DNA of 10,254 nt from Bacillota bacterium. Lineage in GTDB: Bacteria > Bacillota > Clostridia > Peptostreptococcales > Anaerovoracaceae. Under the pieces are notes generated by a model that was not told where the DNA came from, did not search any database, and saw only the letters and a list, made by a program, of their open reading frames with translations. Positions 1 through 5,784 of the stretch are shown here, piece after piece; position 1 is the first letter of the stretch, and every line of letters begins with the position of its first letter. The stretch covers positions 1-10,254 of the forward strand of contig JAFZRK010000061.1 of the NCBI GenBank assembly GCA_017619905.1, read 5' to 3'. The translations under genes were made by a program, and so were the position numbers.

Positions 1-41
1 ACGAGTCCATAGGCGAAGTGCTCAGCCACGTTGAAATTTGA
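1..41 (+). CDS. 3' end of an unidentified gene (partial)
   Basis: An open frame enters from the left edge and stops with TGA at 39-41; its visible residues are ESIGEVLSHVEI. The other two plus frames stop earlier, at 12 and 34. The stop lies four bases before a strong terminator hairpin, which is the usual spacing and favours this frame. Twelve residues are too few to name a product. Confidence 0.4.
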   Translation, partial: ESIGEVLSHVEI

Positions 42-45
42 ACGA

Positions 46-77
46 AAAAGACCGGGACGATCCTGGTCTTTTCTTTT
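46..77. terminator. Bidirectional intrinsic terminator
   Basis: The arms at 46-57 (AAAAGACCGGGA) and 61-72 (TCCTGGTCTTTT) form a 12-bp stem with one G-T wobble and a CGA loop. A T-rich tract follows on the plus strand, and the complementary A-run gives a T-tract on the minus strand. It can therefore end both the upstream plus gene and the convergent CBS gene. Its stem sequence recurs at 8915-8944 and 10091-10121. Confidence 0.85.
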
Positions 78-162
78 GCCTTAATTGTGTGCACTGAATT
101 TCAGTTGCTACTTTCCAGTATTATTTCTTTGCCTATGCTCTCCCCAAACTGCTGGGACGGTC

Positions 163-594
163 CTACTTCACCTTTATTCCGTTCTCCGTGCAGTACTTGA
201 TTATGGTCTTGCGCGTAACGATGCCCACCAGCGAGCCCAGATCGTCCGTCACGGGGATGAAGTTCTGGTTCATGGCGCGCGTCAGCAGCTCCTCTATCGT
301 TGCGGTGATCGGTACGGACGGGTTGCGGTCCTTGCGCAGGATGTCGCGGATCCTGACGTCCTCCAGTTCGCGGATGCTGACCTCGCTCATCTGGCCGTCC
401 TTCTTCTGCAGCTTGACTATGCTCCACAGGAAATCGCCCTCGCTGACGGTACCCATGTAGATATTGTCGTCCGTAATGACCGGCACGGCCGTGTAGCCGT
501 GCTTCTTCATGGTCTCCAGCGCCTGGCGCACGCTGGAATCTATGTTTATGCAGGTGACGTCCCTGCGGAGCGTCAGAAAGAATGCTACGTTCAT
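163..594 (-). CDS. Tandem CBS-domain protein, CbpB/YkuL-like
   Basis: The 143-residue soluble protein consists almost only of two CBS repeats, roughly residues 8-68 and 78-140, which would form one Bateman module. The opening MNVAFFLT and the HGYTAVPVI and GTVSEGDFLW segments in repeat 1, and the FIPV...GIVTRK segment in repeat 2, are typical of the Bacillota CbpB/YkuL group. Members of that group bind adenine nucleotides; some bind cyclic di-AMP and signal to the stringent-response enzyme Rel. That ligand is inferred here from family resemblance only. The start is supported by AAAGGGGAC upstream of the ATG. The gene is monocistronic, with a promoter about 90 bases upstream and a terminator at 46-77. 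No catalytic domain is attached, so the role is probably regulatory, through protein contact. Confidence 0.88.
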   Translation of the reverse strand: MNVAFFLTLRRDVTCINIDSSVRQALETMKKHGYTAVPVITDDNIYMGTVSEGDFLWSIVKLQKKDGQMSEVSIRELEDVRIRDILRKDRNPSVPITATIEELLTRAMNQNFIPVTDDLGSLVGIVTRKTIIKYCTENGIKVK

Positions 595-681
595 CTTGTC
601 CCCTTTGCTGTTTTCCCTCTTTTCTGCCGGCGGCGGATCCGCCTGCAGCCCTTTGAAGCGGCCTTGTCTGCCGCCGTCTCT

Positions 682-711
682 ATCTTACCCTTTGCAGCGG
701 CGCCGCGTCAA
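682..711 (-). promoter_or_regulatory. Probable sigma-A-type promoter of the CBS gene
   Basis: On the minus strand, TTGACG (706-711) is separated by 18 bases from TAAGAT (682-687). Transcription would begin near 675 and leave a leader of about 80 bases. The -35 matches consensus at 5 of 6 positions and the -10 at 4 of 6. A run of nine G/C bases (716-724) lies just upstream of the -35. Confidence 0.5.
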
Positions 712-963
712 CACCGGGGGGGGGCATTTCACATATTCTTTCCGTAAAGCACATCCATTAGGTTTTTCCGGGTCATTTACGCAGCTGCACTCTGTGTTTA
801 CGGACACGCTCCCGCTTGATTGGGAACCCTCCAGCGGTACTAAGCTCTGTCTGCGCCTTCCGGCTAGCCAGTCGCTAAGGACCGGGGTCCCAAACAGTCC
901 TTTGAACACAGCAACCCGCTCCGCCGAATATTGCCCCGAAATATGCTCACTACGCAACATTTA
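712..963. other. Intergenic region with competing inverted repeats, no gene recognised
   Basis: This is the main part of the 461-base gap between divergent genes. I see no convincing protein: a 91-codon minus frame (685-960) has no ribosome site and lacks protein-like composition. Several inverted repeats are present: 741-748 with 797-804 (TCCGTAAA/TTTACGGA); 792-800 with 903-911 (CTGTGTTTA/TGAACACAG, one wobble); 877-882 with 897-902 (AAGGAC/GTCCTT); and CCGCT/AGCGG around 813-836. The first two use the same bases and exclude each other. I do not recognise a riboswitch, T-box, 6S or other RNA family, and no clear terminator follows on either strand. Confidence 0.3.
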
Positions 964-972
964 TGGTATAAT
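964..972 (+). promoter_or_regulatory. Extended -10 promoter of the aminotransferase gene
   Basis: TGGTATAAT is a perfect -10 hexamer (967-972) with the extended TG dinucleotide. No good -35 lies at normal spacing, which fits extended -10 promoters. Transcription would start near 979 and give a leader of about 77 bases, containing a small hairpin at 993-1012 (ATGGTCC/GGACTAT) ahead of the ribosome site. Confidence 0.65.
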
Positions 973-1055
973 AAAAGGTAGATTCACAAAATATGGTCCT
1001 TCAGGGGACTATCATTGCGCAGATCCGGACAATAATCGCTCAAGGGGGAACTCAA

Positions 1056-2303
1056 ATGCGCATCTTCGAAAAATCCGTAAAGCTCAACAACGTCTGCTAC
1101 GACATCCGCGGACCGGTAATGGACGAAGCCGGCCGCATGGAGGCGGAAGGCGTCAAGATACTTAAACTCAACATAGGCAACCCGGCAACGTTCGGATTCC
1201 GCGCGCCTCAGCAGCTGGTGGACATCATGTCCTCCAACCTGGACAAGACCGAGGGATATTCGGACTCCCGCGGGCTCCTGGCCGCAAGGCAGGCCATAAT
1301 CGAATACGACAAGAAGAAGGGCATCGATGGCGTGGAACTGACCGACGTCTACACCGGCAACGGCGTAAGCGAGCTGATCACCCTGTCCATGCAGGGCCTT
1401 CTGGACTACGGCGACGAGATCCTGGTCCCCTCGCCGGACTATCCGCTCTGGACAGCCTCCGTGTCGCTGGCCGGCGGCACCGCTGTCCACTACATCTGCG
1501 ACGAAAAGTCCGGCTGGTACCCGGACCTTAAGGACATAGAGCGCAAGATCACCCCGCGCACCAAGGGCATAGTCGTCATCAACCCGAACAACCCCACCGG
1601 CGCGCTGTACCCGAAGGAGATCCTGGAGGGGATCGTGCGCATGGCGGAGCTCCACGACCTGATAATCTTCGCGGACGAGATCTACGACCGCCTTGTGATG
1701 GACGGCAAGCAGCACGTATCCATCGCAAGCTTAACGGACAAGTGCCTGTGCATAACCTTCAACGGGCTGTCCAAGAGCCATCTGGTGGCGGGCTACCGCG
1801 TGGGATGGATGAGCATCTCGGGCGCCAAGAAGAACGCCCGCGGCTACCTGGAAGGCATCAACATGCTCTCCAACATGCGCCTGTGCTCCAACGTTCCCGC
1901 GCAGTCGCTGATCGCCCCGGCCCTTTCCATGGAGGAAGAGACCCGCGCCCTTGTGGTGCCCGGCGGCCGCGTCTACGAACAGCGCAAATGCATAGTGGAC
2001 GCCATAAACGACATCCCGGGCCTGCACACCACCACTCCGGAGGCGGCGTTCTACTGCTTCCCGAAGATGGACGTTAAGAAGTTCCGCATCCGCGACGACG
2101 AGCGCTTCGCTCTGGATCTGCTGCACAGGGAGCACATCCTGCTGACCCACGGCGGCGGCTTCCACTGGGAGAAGCCGGACCACTTCCGCATAGTCTATCT
2201 GCCGGAGGTGAAGGTGCTGAAAGAGGCGGCGGCGGCTTTCTCGCGTTTCTTCGACGGCTACAGGCAGGCCGACCCGCTGGCAGACTACGGCGTGGACGAG
2301 TAA
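1056..2303 (+). CDS. alaA: AlaA-type PLP-dependent alanine aminotransferase
   Basis: The 415-residue protein is a fold-type I aminotransferase closely resembling E. coli AlaA, which transfers the amino group of glutamate to pyruvate to make alanine. Visible hallmarks are the N-terminal SVKLNNVCYDIRGPV and KLNIGNPATFGF segments, NPNNPTG (176-182), FADEIYD (205-211) with the PLP-contacting Asp207 and Tyr210, the Schiff-base lysine Lys240 in NGLSKSH, and the substrate-carboxylate Arg378 in DHFRIVYLP. The length matches the family (about 405). An in-frame ATG at 993 would add 21 residues without family resemblance; I chose 1056 because GGGGGAA precedes it and MRIFEKS aligns with the AlaA start. 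It is a single gene with its own promoter and terminator, and appears intact. Confidence 0.92.
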   Translation: MRIFEKSVKLNNVCYDIRGPVMDEAGRMEAEGVKILKLNIGNPATFGFRAPQQLVDIMSSNLDKTEGYSDSRGLLAARQAIIEYDKKKGIDGVELTDVYTGNGVSELITLSMQGLLDYGDEILVPSPDYPLWTASVSLAGGTAVHYICDEKSGWYPDLKDIERKITPRTKGIVVINPNNPTGALYPKEILEGIVRMAELHDLIIFADEIYDRLVMDGKQHVSIASLTDKCLCITFNGLSKSHLVAGYRVGWMSISGAKKNARGYLEGINMLSNMRLCSNVPAQSLIAPALSMEEETRALVVPGGRVYEQRKCIVDAINDIPGLHTTTPEAAFYCFPKMDVKKFRIRDDERFALDLLHREHILLTHGGGFHWEKPDHFRIVYLPEVKVLKEAAAAFSRFFDGYRQADPLADYGVDE

Positions 2304-2319
2304 CGGTACAGACTTTCGG

Positions 2320-2346
2320 GGCCCTTGATTTTTCAGGGGCCTTTAT
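2320..2346 (+). terminator. Terminator of the aminotransferase gene
   Basis: The arms GGCCCTTGA (2320-2328) and TCAGGGGCC (2333-2341) pair over 9 bp with one T-G wobble and a four-T loop, followed by TTTATG. The T-tract is short. The 5' arm and the loop also carry the -35 of the coaB promoter. Confidence 0.7.
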
Positions 2347-2353
2347 GTATTAT
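2325..2353 (+). promoter_or_regulatory. coaB promoter overlapping the upstream terminator
   Basis: TTGATT (2325-2330), exactly 17 bases, then TATTAT (2348-2353). The predicted start, seven bases after the -10, falls on 2360, the A of the coaB ATG. The -35 lies in the 5' arm and loop of the aminotransferase terminator, so the two signals share bases. Confidence 0.6.
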
Positions 2354-2359
2354 TAAGCC

Positions 2360-3274
2360 ATGAAGACCATTCTTATTACGGCCGGCGGCACAGCCGAGCC
2401 CATCGACAACATCAGAAGCATCACCAACACCGGCACCGGAGCGCTTGGCTCGCTAATCGCGGACAGCTTCGCAAAGAGCCGCAGCGTGGAGCGCATAATC
2501 TACGTCCACGGAAGAAACGCGTTCCTGCCGAAGACCAAAAAGGCGGTCTGCATAGAGGCCGTAAGCACAGCGGCGCTTCAGGAGGCGGTCCGCAAAGCAT
2601 GCAAGGAGTACGCACCGGATGCCATCATCCACAGCATGGCAGTCAGCGACTACAGCGTAGGAGCCGTGGTAAGGGCGGAGGATCTTATAGATATCGCGGC
2701 GAAGGCCGGCGCCACAAGGGCGTCGGATAAGCTGGAAGAGCTCTCCTCGCAGGTGATAAGCGAACGCATATGCAGCGCAAAGACCGCGGAACAGCTTGCA
2801 GCGGCCTACGATTACCTGCCGGACGTCAAGCCCGGAGCGGCAAAGCCGGCGGCCAGGGACCCGGAAGCAGCCGTACAAGCAGAAAGGGACACGCTTCTTA
2901 AGCTCGCGCGCGAAAAGGATCTGCGCGACGAGTTCAACAAGATACCGAGCAGCGCCGGAAGCCCGGTGATACTGCTCCAGCCCACGCCCAAGATCATCCC
3001 GGAGCTCAGAGAACTGGCGCCGGAGGCGGTCATCGTGGGGTTCAAGCTGCTGGACGAGGTTAAAAAGAAGGAGCTTCTGGACACCGCGAAGCGCCTCATG
3101 GAAAAGAACGACTGCGACTTCGTGCTGGCCAACGACTACAAGACCGTGCAGAAGGGTGCGGACAAGCACGTGGGCCATCTGATGGCGCGCGGCGGCAAGG
3201 TGGAGACCTTCACCGGCAAGCAGGCGATAGCGGACGGCATAACGGCAGCGGTGCTTGCAGCGCTGAAGAAGTAA
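2360..3274 (+). CDS. coaB: Phosphopantothenate-cysteine ligase (monofunctional CoaB) with an internal insertion
   Basis: The protein should join 4'-phosphopantothenate to cysteine, the second step of coenzyme A synthesis from pantothenate. It resembles the stand-alone CoaB of streptococci rather than the C-terminal half of fused CoaBC. Evidence is the N-terminal nucleotide-binding segment ITAGGTAEPIDNIRSITN (6-23), IHSMAVSDY (90-98), K194 in NKIPSS, LQPTPKII (206-213), VGFKLL (226-231) and LANDYK (256-261). At 304 residues it is about 70 longer than the streptococcal form; the excess lies between about 110 and 190 as a charged, Ala/Pro-rich segment. No Shine-Dalgarno sequence precedes the ATG, yet the family's start motif begins right there, so I keep this start and propose a leaderless mRNA. 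coaC follows after 82 bases. Confidence 0.9.
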   Translation: MKTILITAGGTAEPIDNIRSITNTGTGALGSLIADSFAKSRSVERIIYVHGRNAFLPKTKKAVCIEAVSTAALQEAVRKACKEYAPDAIIHSMAVSDYSVGAVVRAEDLIDIAAKAGATRASDKLEELSSQVISERICSAKTAEQLAAAYDYLPDVKPGAAKPAARDPEAAVQAERDTLLKLAREKDLRDEFNKIPSSAGSPVILLQPTPKIIPELRELAPEAVIVGFKLLDEVKKKELLDTAKRLMEKNDCDFVLANDYKTVQKGADKHVGHLMARGGKVETFTGKQAIADGITAAVLAALKK

Positions 3275-3310
3275 CGGCAGAAAAAAACTACGGCAGAAGA
3301 GCAATACACG

Positions 3311-3327
3311 GCGGGCGGACTGCCCGC
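3311..3327 (+). other. Hairpin between coaB and coaC
   Basis: GCGGGC (3311-3316) and GCCCGC (3322-3327) form a perfect GC-only 6-bp stem with a five-base loop. No T-tract follows, so it is not a standard terminator; it may stabilise or process a coaB-coaC transcript. No clear promoter for coaC is visible in the 82-base gap. Confidence 0.45.
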
Positions 3328-3356
3328 GAATCAAAGCACAGAAAGGCGGTAAAGCC

Positions 3357-3893
3357 ATGAAGAACGTAATACTGGGAGTAACAGGCAGCATCGCGGCCTA
3401 CAAGGCGGCGGACATAGCGAACGGTCTCACCAAGAAGGGCGTAAGCGTCCAAGTCGTAATGACGGAATCGGCCCGGAAGCTGATCGCGCCGGCCACGTTC
3501 CAGGTGCTCACCAAGAACAAGGTCCACACGGACGTTTTCGACGACAGCGACCCCTCCGTGGTGCAGCACATTGCGCTGGCCAAGAAGGCGGACCTTATGA
3601 TCGTGGCTCCGGCGACGGCCAACTTCCTTGCGAAGGCGGCGGCCGGCATAGCGGACGACATGCTCACCACCGTGCTGACGGCGTTCATCAACAAGCCGGT
3701 GATCGTGTGCCCGGCCATGAACACCATGATGTACGACAACCCGGTGACGCAGCGCAACATAGGCACCCTTAAGGAGCTCGGTTTTACCTTCGTGGAGCCG
3801 CGCGAAGCCCTGCTGGCCTGCGGAGACGTCGGCCGCGGCGCTCTTGCGAACGTGGACGACATAATCGAAGCCGCAATGGAGTACCTGAAGTAG
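3357..3893 (+). CDS. coaC: Phosphopantothenoylcysteine decarboxylase (monofunctional CoaC)
   Basis: The 178-residue flavoprotein should decarboxylate 4'-phosphopantothenoylcysteine to 4'-phosphopantetheine, the step after CoaB. It belongs to the HFCD (homo-oligomeric flavin-containing Cys decarboxylase) family. Visible motifs are GVTGSIAAYKAAD (7-19) for FMN binding, the catalytic His71 in VQHIALAKKAD, VAPATANFLAK (83-93), the substrate-binding PAMN (119-122) followed by TMMY, and Cys155 in LACGDVGRG, the conserved active-site cysteine. Length is normal for stand-alone CoaC. The start has AAAGGCGG seven bases upstream. With coaB it supplies two consecutive CoA steps, though in the order ligase then decarboxylase and as separate proteins. 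Confidence 0.95.
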   Translation: MKNVILGVTGSIAAYKAADIANGLTKKGVSVQVVMTESARKLIAPATFQVLTKNKVHTDVFDDSDPSVVQHIALAKKADLMIVAPATANFLAKAAAGIADDMLTTVLTAFINKPVIVCPAMNTMMYDNPVTQRNIGTLKELGFTFVEPREALLACGDVGRGALANVDDIIEAAMEYLK

Positions 3894-3911
3894 GCGCAAG
3901 AGCCGCATAGG

Positions 3912-3973
3912 CAGGGCTCCGGATACGCAACTATAATGCAGTTGCAATGCGCGCAGAACTGCCTCGAGCCCTG
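3912..3973. other. Nested inverted repeats with alternative inner hairpins after coaC
   Basis: A perfect 8-bp outer pair, CAGGGCTC (3912-3919) with GAGCCCTG (3966-3973), encloses two competing hairpins: GCAACT (3927-3932) with AGTTGC (3940-3945), or GCAGTT (3938-3943) with AACTGC (3957-3962). The middle segment can pair with only one partner at a time. A TATAAT lies at 3932-3937 without a convincing -35. It sits between the coaC stop and the terminator at 3990, so it would be in the coaC 3' untranslated region. Confidence 0.45.
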
Positions 3974-3989
3974 AAATTTCAAGCAATCT

Positions 3990-4021
3990 AAAAGGATGTC
4001 CGATAACCGGGCATCCTTTTT
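3990..4021. terminator. Bidirectional terminator between coaC and the DUF3267 gene
   Basis: The arms at 3990-4002 (AAAAGGATGTCCG) and 4008-4020 (CGGGCATCCTTTT) pair over 13 bp with one T-G wobble and a five-base loop, followed by T. The complementary strand ends in a similar T-run, so it can stop both convergent transcripts. Confidence 0.85.
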
Positions 4022-4049
4022 AAGTGCCTTTTCCGGGCATCCTTTTTAA
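4007..4049. repeat. Duplicated terminator arm (direct repeat)
   Basis: The 17-base sequence CCGGGCATCCTTTTTAA occurs at 4007-4023 and again at 4033-4049, start to start 26 bases apart. The first copy is the 3' arm and T-tract of the terminator; the second has no 5' arm of its own but could pair with the same one. Confidence 0.8.
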
Positions 4050-4093
4050 TTCAGTTTTTCCGGTCGTTCAACGGGCAGATCCACCTATCCGGG

Positions 4094-4702
4094 TCATTCT
4101 TCCGGCACGTATACCCACTGCTCGGGGCCGGTGTCGCGCATCAGCGTGCGCGGATCTTTGTATTTAGTAAGGAACTTGAAGGTCATGAACATGTCGCCCA
4201 CGCAGCCGGAAATGTGCACCGCGAAGAGCATGCCGACCACAAGATACCATGCGGTGCTGAAGGTGCGCAGCCACAAGCCCAGCGCCACGAATATGATCGT
4301 AAACACCGTCAGCGGCGCGATCAGCGACAGAATGGCCACGCGCCTGTAGGTGTAGATGTCCGGCACCCCGCAGAAGGCGGCGCTCCAGGTGATGCCGAAG
4401 CGCAGCTTCTGGTGAGTCATGGCCTTGTAGACCGCGCCGTGCGTCAGTTCGTGCAGAACCAGATACACAACGGTCAGGACCAGCCACACCACCCAGAAAA
4501 GAAAGAATCTGCCTGTGTCGCCGGCAAACAGCGTAAAGCTCCACGGCTTGGGAATGCCCGCGTAGACCAGCGCTATGGCCGCCACCATTATTACAAAGGC
4601 GCCCAGCGTCATCAGTATGCCTGTCTTCTTGTTTGCAGCGTCTATGTGATATGCCAGGGTGTACTCTTCCGGGACCTGCAGTTCAAAATCCTTGTGTTCC
4701 AT
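4094..4702 (-). CDS. DUF3267 family membrane protein, putative zinc metallopeptidase
   Basis: The 202-residue protein has four likely membrane segments, at about 29-49, 66-83, 122-145 and 152-174. The second runs into HELTH (84-88), an HExxH zinc-binding motif, and the fourth ends in SGCVGD with Asp170 as a candidate third zinc ligand. This arrangement fits the DUF3267 family of putative membrane zincins, which resembles site-2 proteases; substrates are unknown to me. The C-terminus (MRDTGPEQWVYVPEE) is also family-like and probably cytoplasmic. The ribosome site is weak (AGAGAG). It lies 67 bases downstream of the GGGtGRT gene on the same strand, behind a strong hairpin, so it may be partly co-transcribed; a functional link is unproven. 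Confidence 0.8.
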   Translation of the reverse strand: MEHKDFELQVPEEYTLAYHIDAANKKTGILMTLGAFVIMVAAIALVYAGIPKPWSFTLFAGDTGRFFLFWVVWLVLTVVYLVLHELTHGAVYKAMTHQKLRFGITWSAAFCGVPDIYTYRRVAILSLIAPLTVFTIIFVALGLWLRTFSTAWYLVVGMLFAVHISGCVGDMFMTFKFLTKYKDPRTLMRDTGPEQWVYVPEE

Positions 4703-4719
4703 TGCTCTCTATAAAGCTA

Positions 4720-4748
4720 CGCCGGCGGCCTGTTAAGATCCGCCGGCG
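4720..4748 (-). other. GC-rich hairpin between the GGGtGRT and DUF3267 genes
   Basis: CGCCGGCGG (4720-4728) and CCGCCGGCG (4740-4748) form a perfect 9-bp stem with an 11-base loop. On the minus strand it is followed by TAGCTTTATAG, too poor in T for a confident terminator. It lies 21 bases after the GGGtGRT stop and just before the next ribosome site, so it may be a leaky terminator or a barrier protecting the upstream message. Confidence 0.5.
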
Positions 4749-4769
4749 CTATGCTGTATTGCTATACTA

Positions 4770-5780
4770 TCAGAACTTTCCTGCCCTTGCGGCTTCTTCC
4801 ACGCTTACCGCAACAGCAACGGTGGCGCCTACCATCGGGTTGTTGCCCATGCCGATCAGACCCATCATCTCAACGTGAGCCGGAACGGAGCTGGAGCCCG
4901 CGAACTGCGCGTCGGAGTGCATGCGGCCCATGGTGTCGGTCATGCCGTAGGAAGCGGGGCCGGCAGCCATGTTGTCCGGGTGCAGGGTGCGTCCCGTGCC
5001 TCCGCCGGAAGCTACCGAGAAGTACTTCTTACCCTGCTCTATGCATTCCTTCTTGTAGGTGCCGGCAACGGGGTGCTGGAACCTGGTGGGGTTGGTGGAG
5101 TTTCCAGTGATGGAAACGCCAACGTTCTCGAAATGCATTATAGCGACGCCTTCCTGGACGTCGTCAGCGCCGTAGCAGCGTACGCTGGCGCGCAGTCCCT
5201 TGGAATACGCCTTCTCGTAGACCACGTTAAGCTTTGCGGCCTTGTAGTCGTACTGGGTGTCCACATAGGTGAAGCCGTTGATCCTGGAGATTATCTGCGC
5301 GGCGTCCTTGCCGAGTCCGTTGAGGATTACGCGCAGCGGCTTGGTGCGGACTTTGTTGGCCTTTTCCGCTATGCCTATCGCGCCCTCGGCAGCTGCGAAG
5401 GATTCGTGGCCGGCCAGGAAGCAGAAGCACTCGGTCTCCTCTTCCAGGAGCATCTTGCCCAGATTGCCGTGGCCCAGACCTACCTTGCGGTGATCCGCTA
5501 CGGAACCGGGGATGCAGAAGGACTGGAGGCCTTCGCCTATGGCGGCTGCGGCTTCGGATGCCTTGCGGCAGCCCTTCTTGATGGCTATGGCAGCGCCGAC
5601 GGTGTATGCCCAGCATGCGTTCTCGAAGCATATGGGCTGTATCTTCTTTACCTGATCGTAAACGTTAAGACCTGCGTCCTCCGTGATCTTCTTTGCTTCC
5701 TCTATGGACGCGATCCCGTATTGCTTAAGGACGGCGTTGATCTGGTCTATTCTTCTTTCGTAGGATTCAAACAGTGCCAT
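4770..5780 (-). CDS. GGGtGRT family protein (function unknown)
   Basis: The 336-residue protein carries the name-giving motif GGGTGRT at 259-265, within FSVASGGGTGRTLHPDN, and matches the GGGtGRT family (Pfam PF14057 as I recall it), found mainly in anaerobic bacteria. No biochemical function is known to me. It is soluble, with no signal peptide or membrane segment. Glycine-rich stretches include HRKVGLGHGNLGKMLLEEE (97-115) and the C-terminal GLIGMGNNPMVGATVAVAV. Eight cysteines (51, 56, 71, 89, 118, 120, 202, 246), including C51-x4-C56 and C118-x-C120, could hold a metal or Fe-S cluster; this is inference. The start follows AAAGGAG, which overlaps the stop region of the preceding scaffold gene, and only four bases separate the two genes, so translation is probably coupled. 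Confidence 0.9.
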   Translation of the reverse strand: MALFESYERRIDQINAVLKQYGIASIEEAKKITEDAGLNVYDQVKKIQPICFENACWAYTVGAAIAIKKGCRKASEAAAAIGEGLQSFCIPGSVADHRKVGLGHGNLGKMLLEEETECFCFLAGHESFAAAEGAIGIAEKANKVRTKPLRVILNGLGKDAAQIISRINGFTYVDTQYDYKAAKLNVVYEKAYSKGLRASVRCYGADDVQEGVAIMHFENVGVSITGNSTNPTRFQHPVAGTYKKECIEQGKKYFSVASGGGTGRTLHPDNMAAGPASYGMTDTMGRMHSDAQFAGSSSVPAHVEMMGLIGMGNNPMVGATVAVAVSVEEAARAGKF

Positions 5781-5784
5781 GGCC

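Noticed and set aside
685..960. A 91-codon minus-strand open frame upstream of the CBS gene
   Set aside because: No ribosome site, no family resemblance, a C-terminal part running through the G9 tract, and overlap with the CBS promoter.
725..963. Possible cobalamin, SAM, T-box, cyclic di-AMP riboswitch or 6S RNA
   Set aside because: I compared both strands with the conserved cores I remember; only scattered short resemblances were found, no complete consensus.
993..1055. In-frame ATG giving the aminotransferase 21 extra residues
   Set aside because: The extra residues do not match AlaA proteins, and a strong GGGGGAA site directly precedes the ATG at 1056.
3311..3327. Terminator between coaB and coaC
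   Set aside because: The hairpin lacks a T-tract and no promoter for coaC was found, so co-transcription is more likely.
2453..3391. Long open frame antisense to coaB
   Set aside because: It is a by-product of high GC and codon bias; the plus strand has clear CoaB motifs and the antisense product resembles nothing known.
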